Assembly (NCBI GenBank): GCA_964654535.1
Contig: CAZZIZ010000217.1
Location: 1-5,556, forward strand
Length of the DNA: 5,556 bases
DNA from: CAZZIZ01 sp964654535
GTDB lineage: Bacteria; Bacteroidota; Bacteroidia; Chitinophagales; UBA2359
Direction of reading: 5' to 3'
The position numbers and the translations under genes are program-made. The notes under the pieces were generated by a model. The model was not told where the DNA came from and did not search any database. It saw only the letters and a program-made list of their open reading frames with translations. Each line of letters starts with the position of its first letter. Position 1 is the stretch's first letter. This document shows positions 1-5,556 of the stretch, piece after piece.

Positions 1-65
1 AGCCGATTTCAGGAACCAAAAGTATAAGTGAAATGTTTATTTAAAACACCACTTAACCTAATGAT
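1..65. other. Upstream flank, possibly the tail of an unseen gene
   Basis: This short AT-rich stretch precedes the first small gene. On the + strand the three frames stop at 25-27, 29-31 and 42-44. Any of them could be the last few residues of a gene starting outside the window, for example the frame ending in residues ADFRNQKYK. The stretch is too short to decide. The octamer TATGTTTG at 65-72 fits the Bacteroidota -7 consensus TAnnTTTG, but it overlaps the ATG at 66, so I read it as coincidence. No Shine-Dalgarno sequence is visible. Confidence 0.25.
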
Positions 66-368
66 ATGTTTGATTACGCAAGAACCCTAGTTAAGAATAA
101 CAGGATTATTCGTGAGAATCGTACGAACATGTTCAAAGGAAACAACTCCTACGCAGACACCTACGGCAAAGGCAGCACCAAGCCCAGAAAAAAACTGACG
201 GAAAGAGAAATGCGTGGAGTGCGAATCTGGGCAGACGAAGTCAATCGCAAAAAGAGCATTAAAAATATTACTATAACAATTGTAGTGTTTATGTTGACGG
301 CGTTAGTAGTCTATTCTATTCTTGAGTATGGAATCCTTGATGCACTATTAATGATCTGGGAAAACTAA
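66..368 (+). CDS. Small basic single-pass membrane protein, family unknown (copy 1 of a tandem pair)
   Basis: This gene encodes a 100-residue protein that I cannot assign to a named family. Residues 1-34 are polar and basic. Residues 35-63 form a charged block with the pattern KGSxKxxKKLxExE, then V, then WA, then N and K. One strongly hydrophobic segment at about 67-90 should be a transmembrane helix. The basic residues before it (NRKKS) suggest the N-terminal part lies in the cytoplasm. The ATG at 66 is the best start: in-frame stops lie just upstream (42-44 and 54-56). It ends six bases before a paralogous gene in the same frame, so the two are probably co-transcribed. The matching charged block in the neighbour argues that both are real genes. 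No catalytic motif is seen, and any role (adaptor, small regulator, part of a membrane complex) would be a guess. Confidence 0.72.
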   Translation: MFDYARTLVKNNRIIRENRTNMFKGNNSYADTYGKGSTKPRKKLTEREMRGVRIWADEVNRKKSIKNITITIVVFMLTALVVYSILEYGILDALLMIWEN

Positions 369-374
369 TTTATA

Positions 375-638
375 ATGGGAACGACACAAAACGGAGCTAC
401 ATCGGTTAACAATAATCGAAACCAACTAAAAAGGCGCGGTCTTTTCAGTTCGGCAAGTAAAGGTGGTGCCTATAGTAAAGGCAGCAAAAAGACCTACAAA
501 AAGCTGAGCGAAGAAGAAAAGCAAGAAGTCCAAAAATGGGCGGGCGGTTATAACAAGAAGCGTTTTGCTCTCGGCTTGGTTTTTTGCCTACTCGGCGTTT
601 TTGCCACTGCTGGGGTGGTATACTACTTTTTTATCTAG
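375..638 (+). CDS. Small basic single-pass membrane protein, family unknown (copy 2 of a tandem pair)
   Basis: This gene encodes an 87-residue protein of unknown function. Its N-terminus (about 1-30) is rich in Asn, Arg, Gly and Ser. A charged block at residues 35-63 aligns without gaps to the same residue numbers of the preceding protein, with 14 of 29 positions identical by hand count: KGS, K, KKL, two E, V, WA, N and K. A C-terminal transmembrane segment at about 64-86 follows and ends the protein almost in the membrane. The two products are therefore tail-anchored-like, with a basic cytoplasmic portion. N-terminal regions and transmembrane sequences differ between the copies, so the block at 35-63 is the conserved functional part. 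The gene starts with ATG six bases after the previous stop, as in an operon. No obvious terminator hairpin with a T-run follows. The pair arose by an old tandem duplication (inference). Confidence 0.72.
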   Translation: MGTTQNGATSVNNNRNQLKRRGLFSSASKGGAYSKGSKKTYKKLSEEEKQEVQKWAGGYNKKRFALGLVFCLLGVFATAGVVYYFFI

Positions 639-772
639 TTAGAACGTCCCTTTCTTAGGTTCGCACATTTGACGTGCAGTCTATTGGACACGGCGAGTCA
701 CCGTACTCTCTATATTCTAGGCGAATTGACTGCCTAATGACTCAATCCAAGCCTTTATCACTGAAATCTGTG
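639..772. other. Intergenic spacer without a recognisable gene
   Basis: I see no credible coding region on either strand here. Antisense frames that reach into the right-hand part are shadows of the riboswitch and receptor gene. There are only weak potential hairpins, for example GCAC at 663-666 with GTGC at 674-677, and ATTGA at 725-729 with TCAAT at 742-746. None is followed by a T-run, so I do not call a terminator. The right end leads into the promoter of the B12 operon. Confidence 0.5.
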
Positions 773-780
773 TAGCTTTG
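773..780 (+). promoter_or_regulatory. Candidate -7 promoter element of the B12 operon
   Basis: TAGCTTTG matches the Bacteroidota -7 consensus TAnnTTTG in every fixed position. It ends three bases before the first stem of the cobalamin riboswitch, so transcription would begin close to the first paired base of the aptamer, which is where a riboswitch leader should begin. A clear TTTG -33 element at the usual 19-21 base spacing is not visible; TTTA at 754-757 is too close. The position supports the call more than the sequence does. Confidence 0.5.
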
Positions 781-782
781 GG

Positions 783-955
783 TATTGGTTCATACCTGTG
801 TATACGTGTATGATGAAAAGGGAATCCGGTGCAATTCCGGAGCAGTACCCGCTGCTGTAAGTTTCAAAAAGCTTTTGCATAACCACTGAGCGACAAACCA
901 AAACATCGCTTGGGAAGGGCAAGAGCAATGAAATGAGCCAGAAGACCTGCCAGTA
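783..955 (+). promoter_or_regulatory. Cobalamin (B12) riboswitch
   Basis: The aptamer binds adenosylcobalamin-type ligands and represses the downstream uptake genes. The conserved core is complete. It begins GGGAATCCGGTGCAATTCCGG from 820 and continues with AGCAGTACCCGCTGCTGTAA to 860. CACTG follows at 884-888, TGGGAAGGGC at 911-920, and the B12-box AGCCAGAAGACCTGCC at 936-951. A closing stem (P1) forms between TATTGGT at 783-789 and GCCAGTA at 949-955, using two G-T wobbles. The P5 hairpin pairs 825-829 with 837-841, leaving the loop TGCAATT. Another hairpin pairs AGCGA at 889-893 with TCGCT at 906-910. The switch lies 30 bases upstream of a BtuB-like receptor gene, its classic target. Confidence 0.96.
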
Positions 956-964
956 ATATTGTAC

Positions 965-982
965 GCTTTCGGGAAGAAAAGC
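965..982 (+). promoter_or_regulatory. Hairpin before the receptor start, possible riboswitch expression platform
   Basis: GCTTT at 965-969 can pair with AAAGC at 978-982 around an eight-base loop. The stem ends three bases before the ATG at 986, so it would cover the purine-rich ribosome landing region (GGGAAGAAAAG). There is no T-run, so translational rather than terminator control is more likely. The stem is short, and its role is inferred only from its position. Confidence 0.35.
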
Positions 983-985
983 ATT

Positions 986-2938
986 ATGCAAAAGGTTTTA
1001 ACCCTCATATTATCCATGGGTTTCTGTTGGGTGCTCACAGCACAAGAACCAGCAGATTCTATTAACGCGCTTCCAGAAAGTACGGTAGTAGGTAATCGTA
1101 TTGTCAAAACTGCAGCATCGAAACAAATAGTTTATGCTTTTACCACGGCAGAAGACGACTACCGAAATGGAAATCCATCCGCCGATTTATCAAAGCTTCT
1201 TTCCAGCACTTCTGGTTTTATTTTTCGAAACTTTGGGGTAAGTGGATCGAGTGTAGCGCACTATCGAGGCAGCACGCCTGAGCAGTTTCAAGTCTTTTGG
1301 AATGGCGTCAACATTAACTCTCCCTTCTTGGGTCAGTTCGATTTTAGTTTAGTTCCTGGTTCTTTTTTCGCGGAACCACAAGTGAACGACATCAGTTCGG
1401 GTACCTTGACCGGTTCAGGCACAGTAGGTGGTAGCCTTAGTTTGAGTGATGGCGGTTTTGGAGAAGGACCCTTTCGAAAACTAAATTACTACGACAAAAT
1501 TCAAACCCACGCTAATGCCAGTGTGGAATATAGTTCACTCAACAACCTCTTTGTAACTGGAACTTTCGGACAGAGCAGAAAGCAGCGCTCCTTTCAAACC
1601 AAGATTGCCTTAAGTGATTTCGAGAACAACTTCAAATTCAGAAACACTGCCTTAGCGGGAAACCCAGAAACCCCAATGCAAAATGCCGATGGGCAAATCT
1701 TAAATTTTTCTCAAAACTATGTCCAACGAATAAGCAAAAACGCTTCTCTAGATTTCGACTATTGGGGAACCATTGCAGAAAGAGGAATTCCCCTTCAGGA
1801 CTTTCAAACCTCCCGCGATGACCGACAAGAAGATTCTTCACATCGTTTTAGTCTCTTGCTTTCGGGTAGTCCATCTTTTATTTACGCAATTGACAATATT
1901 GAAATTGGAGCTGCGGGTGTTTTCGATCGAATATCTTTCAATGGGGACGAGTCTCTGGCACGTAAAGCGAGCTTTTTTGCGCAAAGTAGATCAAGTTCGT
2001 TTATCGGCGCAAACGCTCTAAATTTTACAGCGAGGCTAAATGCAGATTTTATAGAGGCAGAGACTAATAATTTCGCCGTGACTGAAACCCGCAATGTTTT
2101 TGGTGTTTCGAGTAGTCTATTTTATAGTCCAGGAGCATATACTGTCGGCGCAACACTGCGTCAAGATTTATTAGATGGAGAGCTAATGCCAACAGTTGGC
2201 TCTATCAGCATAATGCTCGACGAGCGTAAGGATAAGAAATTGAAGTCGTGGAAACTAGACCTATCACGCAACTATCGCTTCCCAAGTTTGAACGATTGGT
2301 TTTGGAATCCGGGAGGTAATCCCGACTTATTACCAGAGCATTCGCTGGGTGTCGATGCCTCGCAGAAATTTCAATTTTTAATTCCTTACAAGGGTAATAT
2401 TGAACTGGAACTAAGCGAATATTACAACTTCACCAACGATTGGATTCAGTGGAGACCAAATGCAGAAGGAATATGGTCACCCGAAAATATAAAGGAAGTC
2501 AGTCGACTTGGCTTAGATTGGCGTTTGCGTCATACTGGACGCCTAAACGGAAAAGGTCTAAAAAGGTTGACCATAGATTTCTCAGGAAATGTGAATCGAT
2601 CGCGCGAGAAGAATGGAGATCCAATATTGTTTCACCCGAAGTTTAAGAGCAATCTCGCACTTGGCTTCTTTCTGTTTCCACAATTAAAAGTCACCGCGCA
2701 ATACGAAATGCAGCACCGTCGCTGGGATGGCGCCGAGTTTTTAGACGACCTACACGTTGTAGATGTAGGTGTGCTGCGCACGAAACTCTTTGGAACGAAT
2801 AATGTAAACGTGCAAGTAATGGTTCGGAACGTTTTTAATCAAGCCTTTGTCTATCGTCCGCATCAAATAATGCCTGGCAGGCATTTTTCAATAAAATTAT
2901 CTTATAACTATAGAAATATTAAAAAGAATGAAAATTAG
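986..2938 (+). CDS. btuB: TonB-dependent outer-membrane receptor, BtuB-like vitamin B12 transporter
   Basis: This is an outer-membrane beta-barrel that imports cobalamin into the periplasm using energy from TonB-ExbBD. With ATG 986 as start it has 650 residues, typical for BtuB and much shorter than SusC-type receptors. Residues 1-19 form a signal peptide, probably cleaved after LTA. A TonB-box-like stretch (STVVGNR) lies at about 32-38. The plug covers about 40-158 and ends with the usual GSGTVGGSLSL motif. The rest is barrel, with alternating aromatic and polar strands, ending in a terminal strand containing GRHFSIKLSYNYR. The frame also opens at a TTG at 959, but that start would add nine residues before the signal peptide and sit against the riboswitch, so ATG 986 is preferred. 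No N-terminal carboxypeptidase-like domain is present. The substrate is inferred from the upstream cobalamin riboswitch and the downstream BtuG-like gene, since the barrel alone does not show it. The last 11 bases overlap the next gene. Confidence 0.9.
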   Translation: MQKVLTLILSMGFCWVLTAQEPADSINALPESTVVGNRIVKTAASKQIVYAFTTAEDDYRNGNPSADLSKLLSSTSGFIFRNFGVSGSSVAHYRGSTPEQFQVFWNGVNINSPFLGQFDFSLVPGSFFAEPQVNDISSGTLTGSGTVGGSLSLSDGGFGEGPFRKLNYYDKIQTHANASVEYSSLNNLFVTGTFGQSRKQRSFQTKIALSDFENNFKFRNTALAGNPETPMQNADGQILNFSQNYVQRISKNASLDFDYWGTIAERGIPLQDFQTSRDDRQEDSSHRFSLLLSGSPSFIYAIDNIEIGAAGVFDRISFNGDESLARKASFFAQSRSSSFIGANALNFTARLNADFIEAETNNFAVTETRNVFGVSSSLFYSPGAYTVGATLRQDLLDGELMPTVGSISIMLDERKDKKLKSWKLDLSRNYRFPSLNDWFWNPGGNPDLLPEHSLGVDASQKFQFLIPYKGNIELELSEYYNFTNDWIQWRPNAEGIWSPENIKEVSRLGLDWRLRHTGRLNGKGLKRLTIDFSGNVNRSREKNGDPILFHPKFKSNLALGFFLFPQLKVTAQYEMQHRRWDGAEFLDDLHVVDVGVLRTKLFGTNNVNVQVMVRNVFNQAFVYRPHQIMPGRHFSIKLSYNYRNIKKNEN

Positions 2939-4025
2939 TGTGAAAGGATTACTGAGTAAAACATCAGTGTACTTATTAATAATACTGGCCTTAGGTTTTA
3001 GTGCCTGTGAAGACGACGATTCAATGGGGGCCGATGACAATCTTCCGTCGGAAAGATCAATGATTGTCTTGAATGAGGGTCAATTTCTCATGGGTAATGC
3101 CAGTATTTCAGTCATTGATCTTGAGACCGATGGAGTAAACAACAATGTTTTTGAGTCAAGAAACAACTTTAGCCTTGGCGACGTAGTACAACGTTTGCGC
3201 TTCGACGAAGTTGACGATGAGGCTTATATAGTCGTCAACAATTCGAGTAAGATTGAGGTCGTAAATCCAGATGATTTTTCATTAATTAGAACAATACAAT
3301 TGGAGGGTATGCCAAATGATGTTGCGATTCCACCAACAAGTAATAACATGTTGGTTACCTATGGCGACAACTCAAATTTACAGGCACTCAATAAAACTAC
3401 AGGAGAGCATATAGTATGGTTAGAAAACGACTGTCCAAATACGCTAGAAGATCCCTTTATCTGCGGAAACGACCAAGCAGTAGAAATGAATGGTGAAATC
3501 TATGTAGGCAATCATATTACTGGAGCGCTTATGCGGACCAATGCTGTCTTTGCCTCCATTGGTGCAAATGATGTGGCGGAAATAAGTGGTATCCCCGGTG
3601 ATATGGCATTTGATAAAAATGGTGACCTCTGGGTCCTTACCAACGACTGGACAAATAGTGAAAACAACTCGCTATACAGATTTGAAAACGGCGCTTTGAA
3701 TAGTGCAAGCCTGGTTGCCAGTGTTGGTTTTTCTGCCAGTAATATGAGGATGAATGCGGACGGCGATGTATTGTATTTCACCGGTGGTTCGGTTACTCGT
3801 ATGGGTATAGATGATGCTTGGGAAAGTCGCACTACCGTTTTTGAGAATGCTGAAGGTACCTTTTACTACAACTTTGGAATAGACGCCTCGGAAGAATTCT
3901 TATATCTAAGTGATCCGAAGGGTTTTGTAGCCCCTGGTGAAGTTGTTAAGGTAGACATAGAAACTGGGCTGGAGGTCAATAGATACGCTGTAGGATTTGC
4001 GCCAAGCAAAATATATTTCCGCTAA
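2928..4025 (+). CDS. Surface beta-propeller lipoprotein, BtuG-like (YncE/DUF5074-type)
   Basis: The product is a 365-residue lipoprotein, probably a cell-surface B12-capturing partner of the upstream receptor. A lipoprotein signal (residues 1-26) ends in GFSA before Cys27. EDDD follows at 28-31, resembling the acidic surface-export signal of Bacteroidota lipoproteins. The mature part looks like a YncE-type propeller. The first blade, at about 45-125, carries the family pattern VLNEGQ, NASISVIDLET, LGDVVQRL, YIVVNNSSKIEVV. Later repeats include GDMAFDKNGDLWVLT and a closing VNRYAVGFAPSKIYF. Homologs in Bacteroides (BtuG) bind cobalamin very tightly and sit on BtuB; that function is carried over here from family and context. 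Translation starts inside the end of the receptor gene (overlap of 11 bases), so the two are coupled and share riboswitch control. Two cysteines, 169 and 179, are the only ones in the mature chain besides Cys27. Confidence 0.85.
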   Translation: MKISVKGLLSKTSVYLLIILALGFSACEDDDSMGADDNLPSERSMIVLNEGQFLMGNASISVIDLETDGVNNNVFESRNNFSLGDVVQRLRFDEVDDEAYIVVNNSSKIEVVNPDDFSLIRTIQLEGMPNDVAIPPTSNNMLVTYGDNSNLQALNKTTGEHIVWLENDCPNTLEDPFICGNDQAVEMNGEIYVGNHITGALMRTNAVFASIGANDVAEISGIPGDMAFDKNGDLWVLTNDWTNSENNSLYRFENGALNSASLVASVGFSASNMRMNADGDVLYFTGGSVTRMGIDDAWESRTTVFENAEGTFYYNFGIDASEEFLYLSDPKGFVAPGEVVKVDIETGLEVNRYAVGFAPSKIYFR

Positions 4026-4044
4026 TCGCTAGTAAAGGGTTTCT

Positions 4045-4052
4045 TACTTTCG
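4045..4052 (+). promoter_or_regulatory. Candidate -7 promoter element of hutI
   Basis: TACTTTCG matches the Bacteroidota TAnnTTTG element except for one base. It lies 15 bases before the TTG start of the imidazolonepropionase gene, in the 42-base gap after the lipoprotein gene. No convincing -33 TTTG is seen at the expected distance. If it is real, hutI is transcribed separately from the B12 operon with a very short leader. Confidence 0.42.
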
Positions 4053-4067
4053 TAGAAAATTCTCGAA

Positions 4068-5303
4068 TTGTCTACGCTACTTATAATAAACATCAAGGAA
4101 CTGGTCAACATTGTCGACGAGCCAAAGCATTGGCTCGCCGGCGATGATATGGCCAATATAAAAAGCCTCAAAAACGCCTGGCTCAAATTGCGCGATGGCA
4201 AGATTGAAGACTATGGGCCCATGAGCGAGAAGCCAGCTCCCGCTGGCGGTATGATCGATGCTCGTGGAGGAATGGTCCTACCCGCTTGGTGCGATTCACA
4301 TACGCACTTAATCTACGCTCAAAACAGAGCTGGTGAATTTGTTGATCGTATTAAAGGATTGACCTACGAGGAGATTGCAGAAAAGGGTGGAGGTATTTTA
4401 AATTCAGCGAAGCGATTACAAAACACCAGCGAACAGGAATTGCTCGACGACGCATTGGAGCGTGCGGAAGAAATAATCGATCAGGGAACTGGAGCAGTCG
4501 AGATAAAAAGTGGATACGGCTTAACCCTAGAAGCCGAGTTAAAAATGTTGCGAGTAGCGCGTGAGTTAAAAACGAAAACTCCACTTACTATTAAAACCAC
4601 CTTTTTAGGTGCGCACGCTATTCCGCCCGAATACAAAAGCGATCGCAGCGGCTACATCAATTTAGTCTGCGACCAAATGATACCCAAAGTTGCCGACGAA
4701 GGACTGGCAGATTATTGCGATGTATTTTGCGAAGATGGATATTTCAGCGTTGAAGAAGCGGAGTATATTTTAGAAACCGGTCAGCGTTACGGACTCAAAC
4801 CAAAAGTACATGCCAATCAGATGAACGTGTCGGGTGGCGTGCAAGTGGGCGTAAAGCTCAATGCCATTTCTGTCGATCACTTAGAGCAAATGACCCAAGC
4901 CGAAATTGCGACCCTACAGGGTACGAAAACAATGCCTACTATTTTGCCGAGCGCGTCTTTCTTCTTAAATATGGAATATGCCCCTGCGCGTTTAATGATG
5001 GATGCCGGTTTGCCTTTAGCTTTGGCAAGCGATTTTAATCCCGGTTCAACGCCAACGGGCAATATGCAGTTTGTGATTTCCTTGGGCTGCCTAAAATGCA
5101 AAATGCTTCCGCAAGAAGCCATTGCTGCCGCGACTTTGAACGGCGCTTATGCTATGGACTTGCAGGAAAGTCTGGGCTCAATAACCCGTGGCAAGCAAGC
5201 CAATATTATCCTCACCAAAGCCATGAGCGATATGGCGGAAATTCCATATTACTTTGGCAGCAATCACATTCAGGATGTTTTCTTGAATGGGGTGAAGCAA
5301 TAG
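4068..5303 (+). CDS. hutI: Imidazolonepropionase (histidine degradation)
   Basis: This cytoplasmic metal-dependent amidohydrolase hydrolyses 4-imidazolone-5-propanoate to N-formimidoyl-L-glutamate, the third step of histidine breakdown. It has 411 residues, the normal length. The N-terminal sandwich domain (NIKELV, then LRDGKIEDYG) leads into the barrel. Visible active-site landmarks are DSHTH with metal ligands H78 and H80, RAGEF at 88-92, EIKSGYGL at 145-152, GAHAIP with H183, KVHANQ with metal ligand H248, VDHLEQ with H271, and SDFNPG with metal ligand D322. The frame has a stop at 4053-4055 and no ATG before conserved sequence, so the TTG at 4068 is the only reasonable start. No other hut gene is visible in the window. 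The TAG stop overlaps a direct repeat that frames the insertion downstream. Confidence 0.96.
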   Translation: MSTLLIINIKELVNIVDEPKHWLAGDDMANIKSLKNAWLKLRDGKIEDYGPMSEKPAPAGGMIDARGGMVLPAWCDSHTHLIYAQNRAGEFVDRIKGLTYEEIAEKGGGILNSAKRLQNTSEQELLDDALERAEEIIDQGTGAVEIKSGYGLTLEAELKMLRVARELKTKTPLTIKTTFLGAHAIPPEYKSDRSGYINLVCDQMIPKVADEGLADYCDVFCEDGYFSVEEAEYILETGQRYGLKPKVHANQMNVSGGVQVGVKLNAISVDHLEQMTQAEIATLQGTKTMPTILPSASFFLNMEYAPARLMMDAGLPLALASDFNPGSTPTGNMQFVISLGCLKCKMLPQEAIAAATLNGAYAMDLQESLGSITRGKQANIILTKAMSDMAEIPYYFGSNHIQDVFLNGVKQ

Positions 5304-5494
5304 TTTTAAATAGTTTGGGCAGCAACAGGCTATCCACTTGTACTCGGCACGTCTGCTGCTGGTTCAGCATAGTCGCAGGTGCGTATTCCCTAGACGGTCA
5401 TCCACCCCCGCTCCTTGCTTCACACACCAGCAGCCGCACCTCATACCGCTTCTATCCTGGCTGCGGGTCTCGTTCTCCGTCGAAAGTTTTAAAT
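5302..5494. repeat. Structured intergenic insertion framed by a 10-base direct repeat
   Basis: AGTTTTAAAT occurs at 5302-5311 and again at 5485-5494, enclosing 173 bases that are clearly GC- and C-richer than their surroundings. Near the ends, GCAGC at 5319-5323 with CAGG at 5326-5329 can pair with CCTG at 5456-5459 and GCTGC at 5460-5464, giving a nine-pair stem with a two-base bulge. Inside, GCTGCTGG at 5355-5362 is complementary to CCAGCAGC at 5427-5434, and AGGTGCG at 5377-5383 to CGCACCT at 5435-5441. These two helices cross each other. There is no credible protein: the + frame open through here is a shadow running out of hutI. The layout fits a small non-autonomous mobile or dispersed repeat with a target-site duplication. 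The multi-copy nature cannot be seen from one window. Confidence 0.55.
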
Positions 5495-5502
5495 TAGACT
5501 CA

Positions 5503-5556
5503 GTGAAAAAAACCTTTACATCAACTTTAGCTAAACACGGCGGAAACCTCTGGGGA
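5503..5556 (+). CDS. Start of a gene cut by the window end, possibly DUF1905-like
   Basis: A GTG at 5503 opens a frame of 18 codons that continues past the window: VKKTFTSTLAKHGGNLWG. The pattern of a short beta-like strand followed by GGNLWG recalls the N-terminus of small DUF1905-type proteins, where a FxAxLxxFxxxLWGxxIxVP pattern is common. This rests on memory of the family and very few residues. If the preceding repeat is an insertion, this start originally lay about 16 bases after the hutI stop, so the gene may once have been read together with hutI. The start codon choice is tentative. Confidence 0.45.
   Translation, partial: MKKTFTSTLAKHGGNLWG

Noticed and set aside
65..72. TATGTTTG as a promoter for the first small gene
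   Set aside because: It matches TAnnTTTG but overlaps the start codon at 66, so it could not drive that gene from this start.
660..760. A terminator or CRISPR-like structure in the spacer before the riboswitch
   Set aside because: Only four- to five-pair hairpins are present, without T-runs, and there are no regularly spaced repeats.
758..1107. Two antisense open frames over the riboswitch and receptor start
   Set aside because: They are reverse-strand readings of conserved riboswitch and signal-peptide sequence, with no protein-like pattern.
1638..2646. Several 67-82 codon frames on both strands inside the receptor gene
   Set aside because: All lie within a well-supported long gene and show low-complexity or charged shadow composition.
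3512..3832. A 106-codon antisense frame inside the lipoprotein gene
   Set aside because: It is fully covered by the propeller gene, whose blade repeats are clear on the + strand; the antisense product has no recognisable feature.
4031..4048. Inverted repeat AGTAA / TTACT between the lipoprotein gene and hutI
   Set aside because: It has only five AT-rich pairs with an eight-base loop, no T-run, and it overlaps the candidate promoter. This is too weak to call a terminator or operator.
4351..5122. Antisense frames inside hutI
   Set aside because: The hutI active-site motifs fix the coding frame; the antisense translations are shadows.
5096..5497. A 133-codon + strand open frame overlapping the end of hutI and the following repeat
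   Set aside because: It overlaps hutI in another frame, and its translation (many Cys, Ser, His and Arg, no domain pattern) is what a non-coding GC-rich repeat gives. The real frame is hutI.

Overview
The window looks like a chromosomal segment from a member of the Bacteroidota, probably a marine flavobacteria-like or Cryomorphaceae-like lineage. This is inferred from several things. There are TAnnTTTG-type -7 promoter elements, and clear Shine-Dalgarno sequences are missing. A cobalamin-controlled TonB receptor is paired with a surface beta-propeller lipoprotein of the BtuG/YncE type. The lipoprotein carries an acidic run directly after its lipidated cysteine. The imidazolonepropionase also looks typical of that phylum. 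All confident genes are on the + strand.

Region by region: (1) Bases 66-638 hold two tandem, same-frame small genes. They encode basic single-pass membrane proteins that are paralogs of each other and that I cannot assign to a named family. (2) Bases 639-985 are non-coding. They contain a candidate -7 promoter element, then a well-formed cobalamin (AdoCbl-type) riboswitch, then a short hairpin just before the next start codon. (3) Bases 986-4025 are a two-gene vitamin B12 uptake operon whose genes overlap by 11 bases: a BtuB-like TonB-dependent receptor and a BtuG-like surface lipoprotein. (4) Bases 4068-5303 encode imidazolonepropionase (hutI, histidine degradation). It starts at a forced TTG and probably has its own promoter. 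(5) Bases 5302-5494 are a compact, GC-richer, foldable block framed by a 10-base direct repeat, best read as a small non-coding inserted repeat. (6) From 5503 a new gene starts with GTG and runs off the end; its first 18 residues weakly recall the DUF1905 family.

How they work together: the riboswitch should repress the receptor and lipoprotein when cobalamin is plentiful. When it is scarce, the lipoprotein would capture B12 at the cell surface and pass it to the receptor, which TonB energises to bring it into the periplasm. The inner-membrane BtuFCD-type transporter is not in this window. hutI is an unrelated catabolic gene downstream. The least explained parts are the tandem small membrane proteins and the structured insertion after hutI.
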